Below, in pieces: positions 55,099 through 63,829 of a DNA stretch of 64,000 nt. This DNA comes from Arsukibacterium indicum (GTDB lineage: Bacteria > Pseudomonadota > Gammaproteobacteria > Enterobacterales > Alteromonadaceae): assembly GCF_019100565.1 (NCBI RefSeq), contig NZ_JAHRID010000001.1:186001-250000 (forward strand). The letters are read 5' to 3'. How positions within the stretch are numbered: the first letter of the stretch is position 1; every line of letters begins with the position of its first letter. The notes under the pieces were generated by a model that was given only the letters and a program-made list of their open reading frames with translations, did not search any database and was not told the origin of the DNA. A program made the position numbers and the translations under genes.

Positions 55099-55734
55099 CT
55101 AAAACCATGCTTCAGGGATAATCACAATGTCACCGGGCAGAATATCTACGTTAGCGCTGATATTGCCATCCCGAATTAAGTCATCCAGTCTAAGATTGTA
55201 GGTTACCTGGCCTCCATTGCTGGTTCGAACCAGTTTAGCGCCGTTGCCATCGGCAAATTCAGTTAATCCACCAACGGCTATCATCAGGTCCAGCACCGTC
55301 ATATATTCACGATAACTTACGGCTTGCGGATTGGTCGCTTCACCAATTACCCGGACCTGCTCACTGTAAGGGCCAACAAAATTGGTAACAGAAACAGTAA
55401 CAACCGGGTCACGAATGTACTTACCCAAAATTTCTTCCATATCGCGGGCAACCTGAGTCGGTGTTTTACCACTGACCGGTACATCCTCAACCAGGGAAGT
55501 TGAAATTTTGCCATCTGGCCGGACGATAAAACTACCCGACAGCTCCGGATTACGCCAGACGAAAATCGACAGAACGTCATTGGGGCCAACCAGATACTGA
55601 TAATCTGAAACCGTAGTAGTGAGAGATTCCTGCACAGTAGCGCGGGGGAGTTGACGCTTGCTGGAACAAGCGGTGATAGTACTTAGTATTACCAGCACCA
55701 TTACCAGTGCCGCTAAGAGTCGGTTTGCAATCAT
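55099..55734 (-). CDS. XrtA-system polysaccharide export lipoprotein
   Basis: A 211-residue Wza/EpsA-like protein. The lipobox STITAC puts the modified Cys at about residue 23. The poly-export motif YLVGPNDVLSIFVWRNPELSG and SLBB-type repeat region (VRVIGEATNPQAVSYREYMTVLDLMIAVGG) follow. It is short like other PEP-CTERM export proteins and would form the periplasmic/outer-membrane part of the secretion channel. It is first in the minus arm; the plus arm starts 184 bp away in the opposite direction. Confidence 0.92.
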   Translation of the reverse strand: MIANRLLAALVMVLVILSTITACSSKRQLPRATVQESLTTTVSDYQYLVGPNDVLSIFVWRNPELSGSFIVRPDGKISTSLVEDVPVSGKTPTQVARDMEEILGKYIRDPVVTVSVTNFVGPYSEQVRVIGEATNPQAVSYREYMTVLDLMIAVGGLTEFADGNGAKLVRTSNGGQVTYNLRLDDLIRDGNISANVDILPGDIVIIPEAWF

Positions 55735-55917
55735 AAAAACGCGTCCTTTTGTTTGCTGCGGGATTAATATAACGCAAAACTTTACTCTTGTGCTGCATTT
55801 TTTGAAAATTTAATTTATATCATGCACTAGAAAAAGCCGGATAATTAGGCTAAATTATAGCCCACAGTGCAGTAGCCGGAATGTCTGCACAAGCAACAGA
55901 TGCACAAGGAAGTCGTT
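55735..55917. promoter_or_regulatory. Divergent promoter region of the two XrtA operons
   Basis: A 183-bp spacer between head-to-head operons, AT-rich around 55795-55860. It must carry both promoters. I could not fix -35/-10 boxes with confidence. AAGGAAG at 55905-55911 is the ribosome site of the plus-strand glycosyltransferase. Confidence 0.55.
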
Positions 55918-57327
55918 ATGGGCACGTATCGCCGACACGGAAAGAGTACCATCGCTGACAAGCTGTTCCTGATTAGCGAAGTTTCGCTGTTATGTTTGTC
56001 AAGTTTAGTTGCCAGTTATATTTATAACTCACTCAACCCTCACATCTCTCTCGATTACCGGTTAATAAACGCAGCATTGTTTGCTGCAGCGGTAATGCTG
56101 TGCGCGCTGTCAGTCGGTCTGTATGACCAGAAATTAAGAGAAAGCCATGGCGGTATTATTAAAAGGGTGCTGATAACCCTGTTGTTCAGCGCTTTGCTGC
56201 TGGAAGGCATTGTGTTTAACCTGCTACCAATGCTGCATATCAGCAGCTTATATCTTGCAATTGCCTCGCTGATTGCACTGTTCAGTCTGACGGCTTTCAG
56301 AGCACTGTTTCACTATAACGATATAACCCGGATAAGCCGGCGGCGGGTGTTAGTGTTAGGTGCCGGTGAGCGTGCTTCTATTATCGAGCGCAGAATGCGG
56401 CGCAATGTCGACAGACGTTTTTTCGAGTTGGTAGGTTTTGCGCATATCGATGGTGACAAGTGCGCCAGCATACCAGAAGAGAAACTGGTCACCTTTGATT
56501 ATAAAGAAAACCTGTTTCAGTATGCTATCGACCACGGTATTGACCAATTAGTCATTGCCTGCGACGAACGCCGCAATATGCTTCCGGTTGAAGACTTGTT
56601 TAAGTGTAAAAGCCGCGGCATTGAGGTTATTGAAATACTTGATTTTATTGAACGTGAAACCGGCCAGATTGCAGTCAATTTAATTTATCCAAGCTGGATA
56701 ATTTATGGCAACGGTCTGGATCTGAATCAACGTTTTAAAACTAATCTCGATTACAAATTGAACCTGGTGCTGGCGCTACTTATGTTGCTTGTCACCTGGC
56801 CAATTATGTTGATTACCGCCCTGCTTATCTACCTTGAAGATGGCCGTAAAACCGGCGCATCAGTGTTTTACCGGCAGGTCAGGGTTGGCTTTGATGGCAA
56901 GCCTTTCTACATTCTTAAATTCCGGAGCATGAAGCCAGACGCCGAGAAAAATGGTGCCCGCTGGGCAAGTTTAGATGACGACCGCGTTACCCGGGTTGGC
57001 AAATATATCCGTAAGTACCGGATTGACGAGTTGCCGCAACTGATGAATGTGTTAAAAGGCGAGATGGGATTTGTTGGCCCACGCCCCGAGCGGCCGGAAT
57101 TCGTTAACGAACTGGCGAAAGATATTCCTTATTACAGCCAGCGCCATAATGTTAAACCAGGCTTGACTGGTTGGGCGCAACTTAAGTATCCATATGGTGC
57201 TACTGCAGAGGATGCTCAGGAAAAACTAAAATTTGACCTGTACTATATTAAACATCGCAGTTTATTACTGGATCTGATGATTCTTATCCGTACCGTAGAA
57301 ATTGTCTTATTCGGCAAGGGGCGCTAA
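55918..57327 (+). CDS. XrtA-system initiating sugar-phosphate transferase (EpsE/WbaP type)
   Basis: A 469-residue polyprenyl-phosphate glycosyltransferase. Four or five N-terminal helices (about 10-130) and a Rossmann-like domain (VLVLGAGERASIIERR) come first. A further helix (about 285-305) then leads into the bacterial sugar transferase domain (FYRQVRVGFDGKPFYILKFRSMKPDAE, KYRIDELPQLMNVLKGEMGFVGPRPERPEF, RHNVKPGLTGWAQL). It loads the first sugar phosphate on undecaprenyl phosphate. The ATG at 55918 has AAGGA upstream; the upstream ATG at 55900 lacks one. It is first gene of the plus-arm operon. Confidence 0.92.
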   Translation: MGTYRRHGKSTIADKLFLISEVSLLCLSSLVASYIYNSLNPHISLDYRLINAALFAAAVMLCALSVGLYDQKLRESHGGIIKRVLITLLFSALLLEGIVFNLLPMLHISSLYLAIASLIALFSLTAFRALFHYNDITRISRRRVLVLGAGERASIIERRMRRNVDRRFFELVGFAHIDGDKCASIPEEKLVTFDYKENLFQYAIDHGIDQLVIACDERRNMLPVEDLFKCKSRGIEVIEILDFIERETGQIAVNLIYPSWIIYGNGLDLNQRFKTNLDYKLNLVLALLMLLVTWPIMLITALLIYLEDGRKTGASVFYRQVRVGFDGKPFYILKFRSMKPDAEKNGARWASLDDDRVTRVGKYIRKYRIDELPQLMNVLKGEMGFVGPRPERPEFVNELAKDIPYYSQRHNVKPGLTGWAQLKYPYGATAEDAQEKLKFDLYYIKHRSLLLDLMILIRTVEIVLFGKGR

Positions 57328-57332
57328 TAAGC

Positions 57333-58184
57333 ATGAACAAACGTAGTTCCGTGTTCAGTGCCCTGACTGTGGATGTTGAAGATTATTTTCATGTTGCCGC
57401 TTTTGAGCGCAACATTACGCCTGCTGACTGGGATAGCCTGCCGGCCAGAGTTGAAAAGAATACCACCCGGCTGCTTGACCTTTTTGATACGCATCAGGCA
57501 AAAGCGACATTTTTTATGCTGGGTTGGGTGGCAGAGCGCTTTCCTGCGCTGGTTCGTGACATCCAGCAACGGGGCCATGAAGTCGCCAGCCACGGTTATA
57601 ACCATAGTAAAGCCACCAGCCAGACACCGGAAGAATTTCTGCAGGATGTCAGCCGTGCCAAAAGCCTGCTGGAAGATTTAACCGGTAATGCTGTCAACGG
57701 CTATCGGGCTCCCAGTTTCTCTATCGGTAAAACTAATGAATGGGCATTTACCTCCCTGAAACAAGCGGGCTATCTGTATAGCTCCAGTACTTATCCGGTA
57801 GTACATGATTTGTATGGCACGCCTGACTGGCCACAGCAACCTTATCTGCGAACTGAGGGCATCTGGGAATGCCCAATGCCTGTGCTGTCTATGGCTGGCC
57901 GGCAGCTGCCGATAGCAGGCGGCGGCTATTTCCGCTTGCTACCCTACTGGCTAAGCCGTCACTTTATTTCGCGTTATGTACAGCAAAAAGATATTCCGTA
58001 TATGTTTTACTGCCATCCGTGGGAGATCGACCCGGAACAACCCAGAATAACAGATGCACCGCTGAAATCTCGTTTTCGTCATTATGTTAATTTAAGCAAA
58101 ATGGAAGCAAAAATAGGGTGTCTGCTGCAGGATTTTAACTGGCGTTCAGTGAACGAAGTGTACCAACCTTATTTTCAAAGCTAA
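57333..58184 (+). CDS. XrtA-system polysaccharide deacetylase
   Basis: A 283-residue NodB-fold deacetylase. The metal-site motifs are clear: LTVDVEDYFHV (catalytic Asp), ATFFMLGWVAERFP, SHGYNHSKA (two His), and RAPSFSIG. The late FYCHPWEIDPEQP supplies the last His. It removes N-acetyl groups from sugar residues, likely of the nascent exopolysaccharide in or before the periplasm; it has no signal peptide, so it may act on lipid-linked units in the cytosol. It starts 5 bp after the transferase stop. Confidence 0.93.
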   Translation: MNKRSSVFSALTVDVEDYFHVAAFERNITPADWDSLPARVEKNTTRLLDLFDTHQAKATFFMLGWVAERFPALVRDIQQRGHEVASHGYNHSKATSQTPEEFLQDVSRAKSLLEDLTGNAVNGYRAPSFSIGKTNEWAFTSLKQAGYLYSSSTYPVVHDLYGTPDWPQQPYLRTEGIWECPMPVLSMAGRQLPIAGGGYFRLLPYWLSRHFISRYVQQKDIPYMFYCHPWEIDPEQPRITDAPLKSRFRHYVNLSKMEAKIGCLLQDFNWRSVNEVYQPYFQS

Positions 58185-58192
58185 GGATTAGC

Positions 58193-59221
58193 ATGTATCA
58201 GGTTTCGGGCTTAGCGCTGGGAGACCCGCGCATTACAGAGTGGGACAGATTTGTAAAAAACAGTACTGATGGCAGCTTTTTTCATCTGGCAGGCTGGCAG
58301 CAGGTGCTGGCAGATCTTGGTCATCAGGGATTTTACCTTTATGCCACGCTTGATCAGCAAATTGTTGGGGTACTGCCACTTGCCAGAGTTAAAAGCCGCT
58401 TATTTGGCGACGCACTGGTTTCTACTCCATTCTGTGTATATGGCGGCGCACTGGGCACAGACGACGTTAAACGACTGCTTGAGCAAAGCGCAATCACTCT
58501 GGCAAAAGAGCTGGGAGTCGACCATCTTGAACTGCGCTACCGCCAGCCACAAAACAATCAGTTAACTACCCGTATTCAGCATGCCACTTTTCAATGTTCG
58601 CTGGCCGACACTGACGCAGAAATTCTGGCAAGCGTTAAAAAGAAACAACGGGCAGTGATCCGGCAATCGCTGAATCAGCAGCTTAATTTTAGCCTGGACG
58701 ATGGCCTGGATTGCTTTTACCAGACATATTCCCAAAGTGTCAGAAATCTCGGCACGCCGGTGTTTAGTAAGGCTTATTTTCAGTCACTGCGCAAAGTCTT
58801 TGGTGCTGATGCTGAGATCCTGACTGTTCGTAAAGACGGCAAAGCGGTATCGAGTGTGCTTAGTTTTTATTACAAGCAGCAAGTTCTGCCCTACTACGGT
58901 GGTGGAGTCAGTGAGGCACGAGAACTGAAAAGTAACGATTATATGTACTATCAGCTAATGTGCCATGCCCGGGCCGATCGCGACTGCAACAGTTATGATT
59001 TTGGCCGCAGCAAACTTGATTCCGGCGCTTACAGTTATAAAAAGCACTGGGGAATGGTGCCGGAAGAACTGCATTATCAGTATCAGTTAATTAATGCCAG
59101 TGCTTTGCCCAACCTAAGCCCTAATAATCCTAAATATCAGTTATTTATTAAGTTATGGCAAAAGCTCCCATTAACAGTGAGCCAGTGGTTGGGCCCAAAG
59201 CTTTCGCGGTACCTCGGCTGA
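58193..59221 (+). CDS. FemAB-like GNAT protein of the XrtA system
   Basis: A 342-residue protein with two GNAT-like halves, of the FemAB type linked to exosortase A loci. Recognisable blocks are WDRFVKNSTDGSFFHLAGWQ near the N-terminus, the middle KKKQRAVIRQSLNQ, and the SYDFGRSKLDSGAYSYKKHWG C-terminal motif. FemAB proteins move amino acids onto cell-wall precursors; here the presumed task is adding an aminoacyl or acyl group to the polysaccharide, not shown. The next gene starts 1 bp after its stop. Confidence 0.88.
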   Translation: MYQVSGLALGDPRITEWDRFVKNSTDGSFFHLAGWQQVLADLGHQGFYLYATLDQQIVGVLPLARVKSRLFGDALVSTPFCVYGGALGTDDVKRLLEQSAITLAKELGVDHLELRYRQPQNNQLTTRIQHATFQCSLADTDAEILASVKKKQRAVIRQSLNQQLNFSLDDGLDCFYQTYSQSVRNLGTPVFSKAYFQSLRKVFGADAEILTVRKDGKAVSSVLSFYYKQQVLPYYGGGVSEARELKSNDYMYYQLMCHARADRDCNSYDFGRSKLDSGAYSYKKHWGMVPEELHYQYQLINASALPNLSPNNPKYQLFIKLWQKLPLTVSQWLGPKLSRYLG

Positions 59222-59222
59222 T

Positions 59223-60752
59223 ATGATGAATAAACTCAGTAAACCTCAACTTGTAAACCCGGCGCGCTCGTACGCGATTTCACTGACGTTATTACTGCTG
59301 GTCTGGCTGCTGTGTTTCTCCCAGACAATCTGGTCTATGGTTGCAATCTGGTTGCGATCTGACACTTATGCCCATGGCATCCTGATTTTCCCAATCAGCC
59401 TGTATTTAATCTGGCGTAAACGTCAACTGATAGCCACTACCCCACTGCGACCGGCTTACCTGGCCTTACTGTTTTTACTGGCGCTGGTGGTTGGCTGGTA
59501 TTTTGCAAACGCTGTGGCCGTTAATGTGGTCAGTCAACTGGCCGTCGTGTTAATGCTACCGGTGTTAGTCTGGCTATGTTGTGGCTGGCAATTATTTAAG
59601 CTTTTACGGTTTCCATTGCTGTATCTGCTATTTGCCGTGCCAATGGGCGAAAATCTGGTGCCCTGGTTACAAGACATCACTGCAGACATCACCGTCGCTG
59701 CACTACAAATCAGCCAGATCCCGGTTTATCGGGACGGCCTGTATTTGTCCACACCTACTGGCTTATTTCTTGTGGCAGAAGCCTGCTCTGGTATCCGCTA
59801 TTTAATTGCTTCTGTGGCCCTTGGTATGCTTTACGCCTATCTGACCTACAGCAGCAGAGTTAAACAACTGATATTTTGCTTGGCAGCCATCATTGTGCCT
59901 ATCATTGCCAACGGCTTGCGGGCTTATGGCATCGTATTAATCGCCTCACTGACTGATATGAAACACGCCGTCGGGGTAGACCATTTAATTTACGGCTGGC
60001 TGTTCTTTGGTATTGTTATTTTTATTATGTTTTTTGTCGGTGGTTTTTTTGCAGATAAAAAACAGCAGCAAGCAATAACCGGCACAGCCTTAATTGAACC
60101 GGTATCACCTGCGCTGCCGCTCAGCGGTGCCGGGATTATGTTACTGCCGCTGTTGCTAAGCCTGCTGCTACCGCCACTGTCTCAGCAACCTGCATTCAAC
60201 ACTCAGCAACTTGCGCAAAGCCTGTCACCTGCGGCTGACTCTCATGCATTACCACAATTTACTGACAGCTCCGCGCAATTGGCAGGTATCTGGCCACGCA
60301 ATGACAATAACGTTTGGTTTTATACCGCTTTTTATCAACATATCGACGATAAAAAACTGGTTAGCTGGCACAACCAACCTTATCAGAGCAACTGGACACC
60401 GGCCAGCAGCCAGCGGCTTCAACTACAATTCGGTTCACAGCGTCTTAGCTTGCAGCAGGTTGATTTGCGGGCAGCAAACGGCCAGAAAAGGCTGCTGTGG
60501 TACTGGTATGGCAGCGGGGATTTCTGGTCAGCCGATCCTTATCTCATCACTGCAATGCAGGCGCTGGGCAAAGTATTACATTTTAGTCAGCATGGCAGTT
60601 TTTACGCGCTAAGCGTTTACTATGATGACAATCCGGACAACGCCAGCAAAATCCTGAAAGATGAATTAACCAAACGATTCGAGCTACTTGTCGCTGCCAA
60701 TTCCAATAACAACGTGGAAGCGGGTCTGGCTAAACAGGTACAGCAGCCATGA
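59223..60752 (+). CDS. xrtA: Exosortase A with C-terminal EpsI-like domain (XrtA)
   Basis: A 509-residue membrane protein. Residues 15-280 have about eight helices and the exosortase triad: Cys188 in AEACSGIRYL, Arg233 in ANGLRAYGI and His254 in GVDHLIYGW. Exosortase A cleaves the PEP-CTERM signal of exported proteins and transfers them to an unknown acceptor. Residues about 305-500 form an EpsI/DUF3485 domain, in many genomes a separate gene, and here joined in frame. Start ATG at 59223, with a second in-frame ATG one codon on. Its 3' end overlaps the next glycosyltransferase by 4 bp. Confidence 0.94.
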   Translation: MMNKLSKPQLVNPARSYAISLTLLLLVWLLCFSQTIWSMVAIWLRSDTYAHGILIFPISLYLIWRKRQLIATTPLRPAYLALLFLLALVVGWYFANAVAVNVVSQLAVVLMLPVLVWLCCGWQLFKLLRFPLLYLLFAVPMGENLVPWLQDITADITVAALQISQIPVYRDGLYLSTPTGLFLVAEACSGIRYLIASVALGMLYAYLTYSSRVKQLIFCLAAIIVPIIANGLRAYGIVLIASLTDMKHAVGVDHLIYGWLFFGIVIFIMFFVGGFFADKKQQQAITGTALIEPVSPALPLSGAGIMLLPLLLSLLLPPLSQQPAFNTQQLAQSLSPAADSHALPQFTDSSAQLAGIWPRNDNNVWFYTAFYQHIDDKKLVSWHNQPYQSNWTPASSQRLQLQFGSQRLSLQQVDLRAANGQKRLLWYWYGSGDFWSADPYLITAMQALGKVLHFSQHGSFYALSVYYDDNPDNASKILKDELTKRFELLVAANSNNNVEAGLAKQVQQP

Positions 60753-61906
60753 CCGTTCATATTTGCCATTTGTTGTGGAGTTTTCGCACCGGAGGGCTGG
60801 AAAATGGGGTGGTTAATTTAATTAACCAACTGGACCCGGCTGAGTTTCGGCACAGCATCGTCTGCCTGACTGATTACGATCCGGTTTTTTTCTCCCGGAT
60901 CAACCGCGAAAATGTGCAAATATATTCTCTTAATAAGCGTCCCGGTCATGATTTAGCATCATTCTGGCACTGTTTTAAATTGTTGCGCCAGCTAAAACCC
61001 GACATTTGTCACAGCCGCAATCTGGCGGCAATGGAATATCAATTTCCGGCTATGCTGGCCAGGGTGCCATTTCGGATCCATGGTGAACACGGCTGGGATT
61101 TAACAGATCTGGCTGGCCAGAATAAAAAATACCGCCTGTTAAAACGCGTATTTAAATCAATCATTCACCATTACGTTTGTTTGTCTGAGGAAGGCTGCAA
61201 TTATCTGCGAAAAGCAGTGGCGGTGCCCTCGTCCCGGCTTACCAAAATTTGTAACGGCGTCGATACCGGCCGTTTTAAACCTGATGCCAGTCAGTCAAAC
61301 CCATTGCCCGAAGCGCTGGCAACCTCAAACCGGGTTATTTTTGGTGCAGTCGGCCGGATTGCAGATGTTAAAAATCAGCAGTTACTGGTAGCGGCCTATA
61401 TTGCTCAGTGCCAGCAAGACGCCAGCTTTAAACAACACACCGCCCTGGTTATTATCGGCGATGGCCCAACCCGGCCACAATTGCAACAGCTACTGGCATC
61501 AGTGGGTTTACATCAGCAATGCTGGTTACCGGGCGATCGCAGCGACGTTGCCACTATTTTGCCGCAACTATCGGTTTTTGTGCTGCCATCGCTGGCCGAA
61601 GGCATTTCTAATACTATTTTAGAAGCCATGGCCTGTGGCTTGCCCGTTATCGCCAGTAATGTCGGCGGCAACGCTGAACTGGTAGAGGTTGCAGCGGCCA
61701 GTAACATGCAGACCGGCTGGTTGTTTGACAGCAACAATAAATCACAGTTGCAGCAGTTGCTGCTGCAATGCCAGCAATCACCAACGACACTGCAGCAACT
61801 GGGGCTCAATGCCAGAGCTGCAGCCGGGCAGAAATTTAGTCTTGATATTATGGTGGCCGCATACAGGCGCTTATATCTGGACGGTAGTAAACAACAGGAA
61901 GGTTAA
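60749..61906 (+). CDS. XrtA-system glycosyltransferase (GT4 family)
   Basis: A 385-residue GT-B glycosyltransferase of the GT4 type. The N-terminal LLWSFRTGGLENGVVNLIN and C-terminal nucleotide-sugar segments (GAVGRIADVKNQQLLVAAY, LPSLAEGISNTILEAMACGLPVIASNVGG with the E-x7-E motif) are intact. The family is found mostly next to exosortase A. It would extend the exopolysaccharide repeat unit in the cytosol. It overlaps xrtA by 4 bp. Confidence 0.93.
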   Translation: MTVHICHLLWSFRTGGLENGVVNLINQLDPAEFRHSIVCLTDYDPVFFSRINRENVQIYSLNKRPGHDLASFWHCFKLLRQLKPDICHSRNLAAMEYQFPAMLARVPFRIHGEHGWDLTDLAGQNKKYRLLKRVFKSIIHHYVCLSEEGCNYLRKAVAVPSSRLTKICNGVDTGRFKPDASQSNPLPEALATSNRVIFGAVGRIADVKNQQLLVAAYIAQCQQDASFKQHTALVIIGDGPTRPQLQQLLASVGLHQQCWLPGDRSDVATILPQLSVFVLPSLAEGISNTILEAMACGLPVIASNVGGNAELVEVAAASNMQTGWLFDSNNKSQLQQLLLQCQQSPTTLQQLGLNARAAAGQKFSLDIMVAAYRRLYLDGSKQQEG

Positions 61907-61910
61907 ACAG

Positions 61911-63827
61911 ATGTGCGGTATTGCCGGAATTTTACAGCTAAACAACACCACTGAGGTTAACCAAAGCGTATTAAAGCAGATGAATACGTCGCAGTCACAC
62001 CGCGGCCCGGACGACGATGGCTATCATTTTGAGGCCGGGATTGGTCTGGCACATCGCCGCTTATCTATTATTGATATTGCCGGCAGCCATCAGCCACTGT
62101 TTAACGAAACCGGCGATGTGGCAGTAGTTTTTAATGGTGAAATATATAATTTTGCTGAACTGACAACAGAGCTTAAAGCCCGTGGCCATGTGTTTTCCAC
62201 CCATGGCGATACTGAAACCATTGTTCATGCCTGGGAAGAATGGGGCGTAGATTGTGTTCAGCATTTTCGCGGCATGTTTGCTTTCGCTATCTGGGATCGC
62301 AACAAACAACAATTGTTTATGGCCCGCGACAGAATGGGGATCAAACCACTGTTCTACAGTTTGCTGCCAGATGGTCAGTTGTTGTTCGGCTCTGAATTAA
62401 AAGTGCTTACTACTCATCCTCAGTTTAATAAAGAGCTTTATTATCAAGGCATAGAAGACTACTTTACCTTTGGCTACATTCCCGAGCCGCATACTATTTA
62501 CGCCAATGCCTTTAAAATGAACCCGGGCCACTATCTGCTGATAGATAAAACCCTGCTTGCAGATAAAAGCAGCCCCACCGCCCTGAAACAAACTCAGTAC
62601 TGGGATATCGATTTCAGTCAGGCCGTGTTAACCGAGCAGGAAGTGAAATCTGAACTGCTCGATCGCTTAAAAGAAGCGGTTGATATCCGGCTGATTGCCG
62701 AAGTTCCGCTGGGAGCTTTCTTGTCTGGTGGCGTCGACTCCAGCGCCATCGTGGCCCTGATGGCGCAATTACAACAAGACAAAGCAGTAAACACCTGCTC
62801 AATAGGCTTTGACGACCAGCAATTTGATGAAAGTGACTATGCCACTCAGGTTGCCAGACAATATCAGACCAATCATCGCAGCGGCATGGTCGATCGTGAT
62901 GATTTTTCACTGATTGATAAATTAGCCGCGCTGTACGATGAACCTTACGCTGACAGTTCTGCTATGCCAACATACCGGGTATGTCAGCTGGCCCGTAAAC
63001 ACGTTACCGTTGCGTTGTCCGGCGACGGTGGCGACGAGCTGTTTGGCGGCTACCGGCGTTACCGCTATCAGCTGCATGAAGAAAAAATGCGTGGCATTAT
63101 GCCGCAGGCTATCCGGCAGCCGCTGTTCGGTACACTGGGTAACCTTTATCCGAAACTGGACTGGGCGCCCCGCTTTTTAAGAGCAAAAACCACTTTTCAG
63201 TCACTGGCCATGAATGCGGTGTCCGGCTACTGCAATACCATGTCAATTATGCGCTCTGATGCCAGAGCCGCATTATTTTCGCCAAAACTTAAGCAAAAAC
63301 TCGGTGGCTATCAATCGGTAGAAGTGTTTAAGCGCCACGCCGCCAATGCCAATACCGATGATCCGTTAAAGTTAGTACAGTACCTTGATATGAAAACCTA
63401 TCTGGTGGGCGATATTTTGACCAAAGTAGACCGGGCCAGTATGGCCCATTCTCTGGAAGTAAGGGTACCGCTGCTGGATCATAAATATGTGGAATGGGCC
63501 ACACGCTTGCCCAGTGCCATGAATATCCGTGGCAACGAAGGTAAAGCCGCCTTTAAACAGGCACTGGAACCGCATTTGCCACATGATATTCTGTACCGTA
63601 AAAAAATGGGCTTTGCCGTGCCACTGGCCGGCTGGTTTCGCGGCCCGCTGAAACAAACCCTGCAACAGGCATTGCAATCTGAAGCGCTGGCCGATTCGGG
63701 CTTGTTTAATCAGCATTACATTCAACAGTTGTATCAGCAGCATGTTAGCGGTAAACGTGATCACAGTTCAGCATTGTGGACCCTGCTGATGTTTTCCCAG
63801 TTTTATCGCCAGCAGTTAGGACAGTAA
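61911..63827 (+). CDS. XrtA-associated amidotransferase 1 (asparagine synthase family)
   Basis: A 638-residue class II amidotransferase. The glutaminase half starts MCGIAGI with the nucleophile Cys2 and has SHRGPDDDGY, GLAHRRLSIID and VFNGEIYN. The synthase half has the PP-loop LSGGVDSSAI and LSGDGGDELFGGYRRY. The family is specific to exosortase A loci and probably amidates a sugar acid or amino acid on the polymer rather than making asparagine. The start at 61911 is fixed by the needed Met-Cys; the upstream frame overlaps the previous gene. Confidence 0.93.
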   Translation: MCGIAGILQLNNTTEVNQSVLKQMNTSQSHRGPDDDGYHFEAGIGLAHRRLSIIDIAGSHQPLFNETGDVAVVFNGEIYNFAELTTELKARGHVFSTHGDTETIVHAWEEWGVDCVQHFRGMFAFAIWDRNKQQLFMARDRMGIKPLFYSLLPDGQLLFGSELKVLTTHPQFNKELYYQGIEDYFTFGYIPEPHTIYANAFKMNPGHYLLIDKTLLADKSSPTALKQTQYWDIDFSQAVLTEQEVKSELLDRLKEAVDIRLIAEVPLGAFLSGGVDSSAIVALMAQLQQDKAVNTCSIGFDDQQFDESDYATQVARQYQTNHRSGMVDRDDFSLIDKLAALYDEPYADSSAMPTYRVCQLARKHVTVALSGDGGDELFGGYRRYRYQLHEEKMRGIMPQAIRQPLFGTLGNLYPKLDWAPRFLRAKTTFQSLAMNAVSGYCNTMSIMRSDARAALFSPKLKQKLGGYQSVEVFKRHAANANTDDPLKLVQYLDMKTYLVGDILTKVDRASMAHSLEVRVPLLDHKYVEWATRLPSAMNIRGNEGKAAFKQALEPHLPHDILYRKKMGFAVPLAGWFRGPLKQTLQQALQSEALADSGLFNQHYIQQLYQQHVSGKRDHSSALWTLLMFSQFYRQQLGQ

Positions 63828-63829
63828 TT

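Noticed and set aside
61689-61910. Longer N-terminus of the first amidotransferase
   Set aside because: The enzyme needs Cys at position 2, which fixes the start at 61911; the extension is the glycosyltransferase gene in another frame.
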